From contig JAHHTV010000013.1 in the NCBI GenBank assembly GCA_020024395.1, forward strand, positions 1 to 15,748: a stretch of 15,748 bases of DNA, read 5' to 3'. The DNA comes from Anaerotignum sp. Lineage in GTDB: Bacteria > Bacillota > Clostridia > Lachnospirales > Anaerotignaceae. Below, piece after piece: positions 1 to 6,017 of the stretch; within the stretch, counting starts at the first letter, position 1; every line of letters starts with the position of its first letter. Both the position numbers and the translations under genes were made by a program. A model generated the notes under the pieces. The model ran no database searches. It saw only the letters and a list, made by a program, of their open reading frames with translations, and had not been told where the DNA came from.

Positions 1-43
1 ATCATACTTTGTTTCTTTCCAAATATCTATACAAAAACAAAAT

Positions 44-967
44 TTATTCCATAAATAAAGACTGTACTGCCGCTTCATAAGAAACAAAATCATTTGCCTT
101 TTTGATTTTTTTCAGTATTTTTGTTTCTTCTGGCACCAAGTTTGCCCAATATGTCCATAATTCTTTCATTTTGAATAATGTATTGCGTTCTTGTTGCATC
201 ATAATTTGATATCCTTCATACACCGCCTTATGGAATTGTTGCCATTCTTGTTTTGTCATTGGCAACCCGCCTTTGATTTCTCGTACCAGTGCAGGATTAC
301 ACAACAATCCCCGTCCAATCATCACACTTTGTATACTTGGAAACTGGCTCATACACATTTCATAATCTTGTTTTGTCAAAATATCTCCATTATAACATAA
401 TGGTAATTTTGTTTGTTTTGCCACTTCTGCAAATATATCATAATGTGGTGTATATTTGTAATAATCTTCCCGCACCCTTGGGTGCAATATCCATTCTTTT
501 ATGGGATATTGCTCTAGTATTTGCATCAAATCAAACACTTCTTCTGCTTTTTCCATACCCAATCTTGTTTTCAGTGAAATATCCAAATTGCATTTTGAAA
601 ACACTTCTTCCAAAAAACATTCCAAATCAGCAAGTCTTGCCAAAAAACCGGCACCTTTTCCCTTTGTCACAACTGTACCTGACGGACAACCCAAATTCAA
701 ATTCACTTCTGTATAGCCCATTTCTTCCAGCTCTTTGCACACATTCAAAAAATGTTCCGCTTTATTTGTCAACACCTGTGGCACCAAACAAATATTTTGA
801 TTATTTTCTGGTAAAACATCTCTTTTTTCTTTGCGGTTCAGGGCATGGTGTTGTGTTGGAGAAACAAAAGGGGCAAAATATTTTTCTACAGATGGAAAAT
901 ATATTTTGTGTGCATTGCGATACACATATCCTGTAATCCCCTCCATTGGTGCAAAATAAATGTTCAT
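44..967 (-). CDS. tRNA-dihydrouridine synthase family protein (Dus)
   Basis: FMN-dependent reductase expected to convert uridine to dihydrouridine in tRNA, in the cytoplasm (family knowledge). The 307-aa TIM-barrel protein opens with the FAPMEG motif. It carries the NLNLGCPSG segment with the catalytic Cys near residue 94, an LHPRVREDYY segment matching the Dus HGRTR-type loop, an NGDI motif and the GRG phosphate-binding motif of FMN. A longer reading from 994 is possible. The ATG at 967 is preferred because AGAAAGGA lies 9 bases before it and because it forms an ATGA overlap with the stop of the upstream antiporter gene. That overlap implies translational coupling and the same transcript. 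Length is close to the usual 310-330 aa. Which uridine it modifies cannot be read from the sequence. No terminator is visible in the 43 bases after the stop. Confidence 0.9.
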   Translation of the reverse strand: MNIYFAPMEGITGYVYRNAHKIYFPSVEKYFAPFVSPTQHHALNRKEKRDVLPENNQNICLVPQVLTNKAEHFLNVCKELEEMGYTEVNLNLGCPSGTVVTKGKGAGFLARLADLECFLEEVFSKCNLDISLKTRLGMEKAEEVFDLMQILEQYPIKEWILHPRVREDYYKYTPHYDIFAEVAKQTKLPLCYNGDILTKQDYEMCMSQFPSIQSVMIGRGLLCNPALVREIKGGLPMTKQEWQQFHKAVYEGYQIMMQQERNTLFKMKELWTYWANLVPEETKILKKIKKANDFVSYEAAVQSLFME

Positions 968-2229
968 ATAACAGTATCCTTTCTGTGTTTGCATCTAAAA
1001 ATCATTTCTTTTATGGTTTTTGTATAGGTATATTGTTTTTGTTGGCTATATATCGAAGGCATACCACAAAACACATGCATTGCCAAACACACAACCACAA
1101 AATATGGCAAATACACAAAACCAAACAATTCACACCCTGTCCATATTGGTGCAAATAATGTATTGGTTGCACTACCAAACACTGTCACAAACCCCAATGC
1201 TGCCACAAACAATACAGGCAAACCAAATATTTTTGCAAGCACAACCCCCAATGTTGCACCAATGGCAAATGATGGTGTTACTTCCCCGCCTTGAAAACCA
1301 ATGGATAATGTAAATGCAGTCAAAAATAATTTCCATAACCAATCATATGGATAAATTGTTTCATTTGCAAAAGCTGCTGCAATCAAATTGGTACCTAACC
1401 CCGTATATCGGCCATCATGTAGCACCCAAATCAATACACTCACTATCATACCACCAAAAAAAATACGCCAATATGGATTGGGTACATATTTTGTTGTATA
1501 TTTTTTGATATATCGCAATGCAAAAACAAACAATTTTCCTGCCAAACCAAACAACAGCCCCAACAAAATCAAATACCCTATAGCATGCCATGTAAATGGC
1601 ATACCATCTGTCAATTCTGTATGAAATTTATGAACACCCAACATATGCCCTACCAAATATGCTGTCCATGCTGCTGTAATCATTGGCACAATCCCTCGCA
1701 TTGCCCATTTTCCCACAACCAAAATTTCCATTGCAAAAAATATCGCTGCAATCGGTGTTTGAAACAATGCCGCAAACCCCGCTGCCATACCAGTCAACAA
1801 AAAAATATGTCTGTTATCCTCTACATCAAACCTTTTTCCAATATGGTGTGAAACTGTCGCACCAATTTGCACTGCAACGCCTTCTCGTCCTGCACTACCG
1901 CCAAATAAATGTGTCAACCATGTACTCACAATGGCAAATGGTATCAATCGTAATGGAATATCTTGTTCTTTGCGGTGTCCCACAGACAATACCAATCCCA
2001 TACCTTCGCCGCTACGACCACCCCATTTTTTATATGTTGCTACCAACACCAAACCAAAAACAGCCAAAAACGGCAACAATATTTTTATGTGTGTATCTCG
2101 AAATTCAGAAATCCAAAGCAATGTATTTCCAAATATTGCAATCACAATACCTGTTGCCACACCAATACCCACACCAAAAGCGGCTAACAAACATTGTGTT
2201 TTCCACGATTTCAACATATATTTTTGCAA
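964..2229 (-). CDS. CLC-F type fluoride/proton antiporter (EriC-F)
   Basis: Membrane antiporter of the CLC superfamily, predicted to export fluoride in exchange for protons. The 421-aa protein has many hydrophobic helices. Instead of the chloride-channel motifs GSGIP, GREGP and GxFxP it has SGEGMG, GREGVAVQ and GGEVTP, the pattern known for fluoride-specific CLCs. Counting from the chosen start, Met77, gating Glu116, Glu316 and Thr318 all sit two residues before Met79, Glu118, Glu318 and Thr320 of the Enterococcus CLC-F as I recall it. That even offset supports the call. The frame is open up to 2316, but that stretch is the riboswitch. The TTG at 2229, ten bases after GGAAGGAG, is the best start; the ATG at 2217 is the alternative, with a 22-base gap. 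The upstream fluoride riboswitch independently supports fluoride as the substrate. The stop overlaps the dus start. Confidence 0.9.
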   Translation of the reverse strand: MQKYMLKSWKTQCLLAAFGVGIGVATGIVIAIFGNTLLWISEFRDTHIKILLPFLAVFGLVLVATYKKWGGRSGEGMGLVLSVGHRKEQDIPLRLIPFAIVSTWLTHLFGGSAGREGVAVQIGATVSHHIGKRFDVEDNRHIFLLTGMAAGFAALFQTPIAAIFFAMEILVVGKWAMRGIVPMITAAWTAYLVGHMLGVHKFHTELTDGMPFTWHAIGYLILLGLLFGLAGKLFVFALRYIKKYTTKYVPNPYWRIFFGGMIVSVLIWVLHDGRYTGLGTNLIAAAFANETIYPYDWLWKLFLTAFTLSIGFQGGEVTPSFAIGATLGVVLAKIFGLPVLFVAALGFVTVFGSATNTLFAPIWTGCELFGFVYLPYFVVVCLAMHVFCGMPSIYSQQKQYTYTKTIKEMIFRCKHRKDTVI

Positions 2230-2250
2230 AACAATCCTGCTCCTTCCAAT

Positions 2251-2335
2251 AAAAAAGCCAATGGCCCTGCATTGTACAGAAGTCATCAGCTTATATTCGC
2301 ACTTTTGGTTTCCCAAGGGAGAACTTCATTCCCTT
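2251..2335 (-). ncRNA. Fluoride riboswitch (crcB motif) with its expression platform
   Basis: Read on the minus strand, a stem AAGGGA/TCCCTT (2335-2330 with 2320-2315) encloses the loop ATGAAGTTC. An AAACC element follows, then GCTGATGACTTC (2290-2279). This matches the fluoride aptamer layout of GGnGATGGnnTTCnCC, AAACC and GCTGATGACTCC. The loop strand GAAGT and the later ACTTC are complementary, replacing the GGAGT/ACTCC pseudoknot pair of the Bacillus cereus element, a covarying change. The middle stem (P3) is weak, perhaps only AGT/GCT around 2303-2288. Downstream, CAATG/CATTG (2274-2270, 2263-2259) followed by GC and six T could be a weak terminator. CTTCTG (2282-2277) can also pair with TGGAAG (2248-2243), which overlaps the ribosome binding site. 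Either would let fluoride turn on the antiporter gene just downstream. Confidence 0.88.
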
Positions 2336-2340
2336 TGTTC

Positions 2341-2369
2341 AGTATAGTATATTCTTTTTTTATTGTCAA
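2341..2369 (-). promoter_or_regulatory. Sigma-A promoter for the fluoride unit
   Basis: On the minus strand TTGACA (2369-2364) and TATACT (2346-2341) are separated by exactly 17 bases, a near-consensus housekeeping promoter. Transcription would begin around 2334, right at the first stem of the fluoride riboswitch. The promoter lies only a few bases past the stop of the DUF2156 gene, so the fluoride unit starts independently of the iron-controlled unit upstream. No clear terminator separates the two, and some read-through is possible. Confidence 0.85.
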
Positions 2370-2372
2370 TTA

Positions 2373-3365
2373 TTATTCTGTTTCTTTTTCGCCCCACAAA
2401 TCTTTTGCATCAGATAAATCACGCAAACTAAGCAAATATTTTTCTACCATATATATAGGATTATAAGAACGTTTTGCTTTTCGCATACCTGCAATGCCCA
2501 TATCTTCTTCTCTGTTAATATATGTGACATCTTGGCATTCATGCAACACATATTGTTGGTTAATCATGGGATATAATCCATCCATGTCTGTATCTGCTTT
2601 TTCAATGTGTATCAACTGCATATCTTCTCTGATACGTTCTCCCACTGTAAACGCTTTCAACTGACCATTTACAAATATGCCACCACCTGTCAATGATAAA
2701 GCGTCCATATTTTGCAATGCCAACAACACAGATTTTTTTTCATCTTCTAAACCTTGTGTTTCTTCTCTTTCAGAAAGCCATTTTTCATATAATGCAATGC
2801 AATCTGGTATCATTTCTTTATCCAATTTTTTATACACAAAATCAGGGTGTTGTGACAAAAATTTATTGATATGATTTCGTTTACCATGTAATTTTTTACC
2901 TTTTAATGTGGCAAGGCTTTCTCTTTCATACACATAATCCCAAGCAATATCCGTTTCCATCACATACAATTCTGGACACGCTGCTTTCATCATATCTTTA
3001 AATTCTGTCCATACAGAGCGGAATGTCGGTTCTACACTTATTTCTTTCATATAATCCACTGCATCATAAATGGCTTTTTTATAATCCACAACGGTATTTT
3101 TTTTCGGAATTGGTGCCCAAAAAAACACAGGTACATTTTCAAAATCCAATTTGATATACAGCACATTATTTTTTTCTGCATATTCCATTTTGCCTTCTGT
3201 GCCCCATATAAATAAATTGGCAAAAGTTAAATCTGAACAATCTGCTTTCCAAGGTTTTGTATAACTTTCAATCAATGTTTTTGCTTCCAGTGTAATGGGC
3301 TTAAAACAAAACCCGTTTTTACAATTTAATTCCGTTTCCTTTTCCAAACAGGATACGTTTGACAT
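2373..3365 (-). CDS. DUF2156 protein (phosphatidylglycerol lysyltransferase-like C-terminal domain)
   Basis: A 330-aa soluble protein of the DUF2156 family, which shares the double GNAT-like fold of the MprF aminoacyl-transferase domain. It has no membrane flippase part. Recognisable segments are SDLTFANLFIWG near residues 45-56, the basic GKRNHINKF stretch near 160-168, the LYEKWLSERE helix near 190, and the C-terminal NREEDMGIAGMRKAKRSYNP region, where such proteins carry conserved polar and basic residues. The true substrate of stand-alone members is not established; it may transfer an acyl or aminoacyl group, but this is inference. The ATG at 3365 is chosen because GGAGG lies 8 bases before it; the longer reading from a TTG at 3380 would start inside that site. 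It follows the acetyltransferase gene after 21 bases, so both are probably one transcript under the Fur-box promoter. Confidence 0.85.
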   Translation of the reverse strand: MSNVSCLEKETELNCKNGFCFKPITLEAKTLIESYTKPWKADCSDLTFANLFIWGTEGKMEYAEKNNVLYIKLDFENVPVFFWAPIPKKNTVVDYKKAIYDAVDYMKEISVEPTFRSVWTEFKDMMKAACPELYVMETDIAWDYVYERESLATLKGKKLHGKRNHINKFLSQHPDFVYKKLDKEMIPDCIALYEKWLSEREETQGLEDEKKSVLLALQNMDALSLTGGGIFVNGQLKAFTVGERIREDMQLIHIEKADTDMDGLYPMINQQYVLHECQDVTYINREEDMGIAGMRKAKRSYNPIYMVEKYLLSLRDLSDAKDLWGEKETE

Positions 3366-3386
3366 ATTATCCGCCTCCAAAAAATT

Positions 3387-4484
3387 TTAATATTCATCTA
3401 CAATATAACAATCTACCATTGGCAATGCTTTTGCAATTTCTGCAAAACCTGCTGCATCATGTATCATAATACCATCTTGTAAATCTTCTAACGAAGTATA
3501 GCCTACCAAAACCTGCAACAATCTTCCTGCTTCTATGGTAAATGCAGGTTTTTTATCGCTTCGTTTTCCATTTAATGTAAAACAACCATTGTTTTCAGTC
3601 ACAACATCATCTTGTACAGCAAATGCAGCATTTGATTGCAATGCCAATGCTTGCAACAATGTTTCTACACAAACCAGCCCCATAACGCCTTTTTGTTTGA
3701 CTTCTTTTTTACAAAAATCAAATGCAACATTTGTTTTTGTATACAATTTTGCAGAAAAAGAAAGTCCTTTTGCTTGTGATAATATTTCCTGCAATACCAT
3801 TTGTATTGCTGCATCATCACCCACTGCTTCTACGCAAGTCACTTCTGTTTCTGTTTGATAATAAAATACATAACCAAAACAATTTTCATTTTGATATGCT
3901 TTGCACATACCACCATCTGCATTGTAATCTTGACATTTTCTCAAAAAATCTTCTTTGTTTCGCCAAATCATACCACTATATTTTTTTGCAAATGCCACAT
4001 AACCATCATATAACATTTCCCACTGTTTTGATGTGACTGTCATCACATTTTTTTGTGGTTGTACTTGTGGTATTGTTTCTGTTGTCAAATAGCAGGCATC
4101 TGCTACAGGATAATGCCCAAATGAAAAATAACTTTCCAAAACCGCTGGTGTATGTACGGCAACGGCATATCCTTTTTGACGCAACAAATTCATTTCATAA
4201 CGAAATATTTTGTTCATATAGCCTTTTTTTCGTTGTGTTGGGTGTGTGCAAACACCACAAAGCATCACACCTTTTACTTCTTTTTCTCTAATACCCACTG
4301 TATAAGGGAATGCTTGCATACAAGCTGCAAACTGATTGTCTGTTTCTAAACAAACACAATGGTCAGGTAAAAAGCGATTTTCAAAAAACCATTGACAAAA
4401 TGCATCGCTATCACCAAAACAAGTTTGCCACAAATTACGATATGCTGTTGTATCTGTTTGTTTTGCCACTCTCACCTTTTCCAT
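3387..4484 (-). CDS. GNAT acetyltransferase with C-terminal sterol-carrier-like domain (Eis-like)
   Basis: A 365-aa acetyl-CoA-dependent N-acetyltransferase. The first GNAT domain has the acetyl-CoA loop GVCTHPTQRKKG near residues 77-88, followed by the typical SYFSFGHYPV segment near 118-127. A degenerate second acyltransferase region follows. The last 80 residues or so (AAFAVQDD, CFTLNG, LLQVLVGYTSLEDL) look like the SCP2-type domain of Eis-family proteins. Family members acetylate amines, including aminoglycosides for Eis itself; the substrate here is unknown. The ATG at 4484 has AAGGAG 7 bases upstream. An upstream in-frame ATG at 4502 would place that site inside the coding region. It is the first gene of a two-gene unit with the DUF2156 gene and is preceded by a promoter overlapped by a Fur box, suggesting expression under iron limitation. 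Confidence 0.88.
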   Translation of the reverse strand: MEKVRVAKQTDTTAYRNLWQTCFGDSDAFCQWFFENRFLPDHCVCLETDNQFAACMQAFPYTVGIREKEVKGVMLCGVCTHPTQRKKGYMNKIFRYEMNLLRQKGYAVAVHTPAVLESYFSFGHYPVADACYLTTETIPQVQPQKNVMTVTSKQWEMLYDGYVAFAKKYSGMIWRNKEDFLRKCQDYNADGGMCKAYQNENCFGYVFYYQTETEVTCVEAVGDDAAIQMVLQEILSQAKGLSFSAKLYTKTNVAFDFCKKEVKQKGVMGLVCVETLLQALALQSNAAFAVQDDVVTENNGCFTLNGKRSDKKPAFTIEAGRLLQVLVGYTSLEDLQDGIMIHDAAGFAEIAKALPMVDCYIVDEY

Positions 4485-4513
4485 TGTTTTTCTCCTTTTC
4501 ATAATATATTCTT

Positions 4514-4542
4514 ATTCTACACCGCATAACACACAAAGTCAA
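4514..4542 (-). promoter_or_regulatory. Promoter of the acetyltransferase/DUF2156 unit
   Basis: On the minus strand TTGACT (4542-4537) and TAGAAT (4519-4514) are spaced by 17 bases, each one mismatch from the sigma-A consensus. The expected start is around 4507, giving a leader of about 20-25 bases before the ATG at 4484. The -35 hexamer overlaps the edge of the Fur-type palindrome, so a bound repressor would block RNA polymerase. Confidence 0.75.
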
Positions 4543-4562
4543 ATGATAATCATTCTCATTTG
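4540..4562. promoter_or_regulatory. Fur box (iron-responsive operator)
   Basis: The core TGATAATCATTCTCA (4544-4558) matches the 7-1-7 Fur consensus TGATAATnATTATCA at all positions but one. The match extends into a 23-bp inverted repeat, arms CAAATGATAAT and ATTCTCATTTG around a central C at 4551, with a single mismatch. The sequence fits Fur better than PerR (TTATAATnATTATAA) or Zur (TCGTAATnATTACGA). It touches the -35 of the acetyltransferase promoter. No siderophore or iron-uptake gene is in the window. Confidence 0.8.
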
Positions 4563-4585
4563 ATATATTTTCCCAATATCCTATG

Positions 4586-4608
4586 AAAAGACAATTTATA
4601 ATATTGTC
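4586..4608 (-). terminator. Possible weak terminator of mutY
   Basis: On the minus strand GACAAT (4608-4603) and ATTGTC (4595-4590) form a 6-bp stem around a 7-base loop, followed by four T. The stem includes the mutY stop codon. It is short and AT-rich, so termination would be inefficient. No better candidate lies between mutY and the Fur-box promoter. Confidence 0.35.
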
Positions 4609-5669
4609 ATTTGTTTATTTTGCTCCATTTTTTCAATGCCTTCTTGCCATATCTTCTTAAAAGCCGATGGCAAAGCATATTGTTCTGTCATATCTGCCAA
4701 TTCTACCCATACAAAAGGGGTTTCTTCTTTTTGTTCCACCAAAATATAATAACTGTCCATATGCCATTCTATATGTGTAAAAATATGCTTTTGCCCTTTC
4801 ATTTGTGTAATATCCGCTTTTGATATGCCCCATTGTGCCAAAGCCATAGGCAATGCATATTCTTTTTGCACATTCGGTAGTTCCCATAAATTTGCTAAAA
4901 GCCCTTTTGCTTCTCTTTTGTGCAATGCAATTTTTTTGCCATCTGTCAAAAAACAAACCGAAAGATATTCTTTTGTGCGTGGTTTTTTTTCGCTTTTGAC
5001 AGGATATTGTGTTATTGTATTTTTGTGGTATGCCACACAATATACACGCCATGGACAAATCTCACATTTTGGTGTACCATTTGGCACACAAACCGTTGCC
5101 CCCAATTCCATCAATGCTTGGTTCACATCTCCAGCAATTTCTTCTGTCAATTCTGCATTGATTTCTACTTCCCATGCTTTTTTTGTTTGTTGTAATAAAA
5201 TATCTCTGTTATCTGCAAACACACGGGACATCACACGCAACACATTACCATCAACCGCCGCATATGGCAAATCAAAAGCAATCGACGCAACCGCTCCTGC
5301 CGTATAAGAACCAATCCCCTTTAATTGTAACAATGCTTTGTGGTCAGCAGGCATTTTCCCATTATGCTGTTCCATAATTTGTTTTGCTGCTGTCTGCATA
5401 TTCCGCACACGGCTGTAATATCCCAAACCTTCCCACAATTTTAATATCACATCTTCTTTTGCTTCTGCCAAATCTGCAATCGTTGGCAATTCTTGCAAAA
5501 ATCTTGCATAATATGGTTTCACAGCCTCCACACGTGTTTGTTGTAACATAATTTCAGAAACCCAAATATGATATGGATTTTTTGTATTTCTCCAAGGCAA
5601 ATCTCTATGCCCTTTCAAATACCATTGTCGCAACACTTGCAACAACTCATTCAAATCGGCGTTTTGCAT
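4596..5669 (-). CDS. mutY: A/G-specific adenine DNA glycosylase MutY
   Basis: Removes adenine mispaired with 8-oxoguanine, protecting DNA from oxidative G-to-T change. The 357-aa protein has every expected part: LPWR near residue 24, the catalytic Glu39 in SEIMLQQTRVEAV, the helix-hairpin-helix LKGIGSYTAGAVASIAF (116-132), catalytic Asp140 in VDGNVLRV, and four cysteines for a 4Fe-4S cluster at 194, 202, 205 and 211. The first two cysteines are 7 rather than 6 residues apart; I believe this variant is common in clostridia. The C-terminal NUDIX-like domain that reads 8-oxoguanine is present, including the HIFTHIEW segment. The ATG at 5669 follows AAAGGAGG by about 5 bases. It appears to be a single-gene transcript with its own promoter (5797-5826) and a strong hairpin in its leader. 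Confidence 0.95.
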   Translation of the reverse strand: MQNADLNELLQVLRQWYLKGHRDLPWRNTKNPYHIWVSEIMLQQTRVEAVKPYYARFLQELPTIADLAEAKEDVILKLWEGLGYYSRVRNMQTAAKQIMEQHNGKMPADHKALLQLKGIGSYTAGAVASIAFDLPYAAVDGNVLRVMSRVFADNRDILLQQTKKAWEVEINAELTEEIAGDVNQALMELGATVCVPNGTPKCEICPWRVYCVAYHKNTITQYPVKSEKKPRTKEYLSVCFLTDGKKIALHKREAKGLLANLWELPNVQKEYALPMALAQWGISKADITQMKGQKHIFTHIEWHMDSYYILVEQKEETPFVWVELADMTEQYALPSAFKKIWQEGIEKMEQNKQMTIL

Positions 5670-5691
5670 ATATCCTCCTTTTATGACACAA

Positions 5692-5713
5692 AGCCGACGG
5701 ATTTCCGTCGGCT
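5692..5713. other. Perfect hairpin in the mutY leader
   Basis: AGCCGACGG (5692-5700) and CCGTCGGCT (5705-5713) form a perfect 9-bp GC-rich stem with a 4-base loop. It sits between the mutY promoter and its ribosome binding site, roughly 20 bases before the latter. In the mutY direction only three T follow, so it is a poor terminator by standard rules. It could be an attenuator, an mRNA-stabilising structure or a remnant of a terminator. Confidence 0.6.
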
Positions 5714-5796
5714 ATTATCATTCAATTTTTCTCAAATGAAATATTTTCAAATATACTTGGTATTATCCTCTATTTGTTTTTTGAATATACGTTGCC

Positions 5797-5826
5797 AGTA
5801 TACTATATATTGTTTTTTTCTGTCAA
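5797..5826 (-). promoter_or_regulatory. Sigma-A promoter for mutY
   Basis: On the minus strand a perfect TTGACA (5826-5821) and TATACT (5802-5797) lie 18 bases apart. This would give a leader of about 120 bases containing the hairpin at 5692-5713. The 348 bases between mutY and the D-serine gene hold this promoter, the opposing promoter at 5882-5910, the inverted repeat at 5871-5890 and no gene that I can support. Confidence 0.7.
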
Positions 5827-5870
5827 TAAAAACAATAAATATAGTATTTTACAATATTCCCTATTTTCTT

Positions 5871-5890
5871 TTTATACAATCTTGTATAAA
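5871..5890. promoter_or_regulatory. Operator-like inverted repeat before the D-serine genes
   Basis: TTTATACAATCTTGTATAAA is a perfect inverted repeat of two 9-base arms around a central TC. Its right half contains the -35 hexamer of the rightward promoter, the placement expected for a repressor site. The arms resemble TTGTATACAA-like sites of GntR-type regulators, but no regulator gene is adjacent in the window. Confidence 0.6.
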
Positions 5891-5910
5891 AAGCCATCAT
5901 TTGTTAGAAT
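5882..5910 (+). promoter_or_regulatory. Promoter of the dsdA-eamA unit
   Basis: TTGTAT (5882-5887) and TAGAAT (5905-5910) are separated by 17 bases. The -10 is close to consensus and the -35 is weak (three matches of six), as is common for regulated promoters. The leader to the ATG at 6018 would be about 100 bases. I see no riboswitch in it. Confidence 0.55.
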
Positions 5911-6017
5911 AAAAAACAAGATAAACAAATGTTGTATCAGAAAACATAATATTGTAACCATCATACATATGCATAAACTGCTTTTACATAATCAACCATC
6001 AAAAGGAGGTACTATTT

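Noticed and set aside
289..936. Open frame of 215 codons on the plus strand opposite the dus gene
   Set aside because: It is a shadow of a well-supported gene, lacks a ribosome binding site and reads as low-complexity antisense sequence.
1683..2252. Open frame of 189 codons on the plus strand opposite the CLC-F gene
   Set aside because: Antisense of the conserved transporter, rich in His, Gln and Pro, with no recognisable domain.
2230..2316. N-terminal extension of the CLC-F protein from a TTG at 2316
   Set aside because: The stretch is the fluoride aptamer and expression platform; the extra residues do not look like CLC sequence, and a good ribosome binding site lies at 2240-2247.
4657..5058. 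Open frame of 133 codons in a second frame on the mutY strand
   Set aside because: Lies fully within mutY, whose NUDIX-like domain is encoded intact in the other frame, so it is not evidence of a frameshift.
5047..5105. Seven rather than six residues between the first two MutY cluster cysteines, as possible cluster damage
   Set aside because: All four cysteines are present and I believe this spacing occurs in other clostridial MutY proteins.
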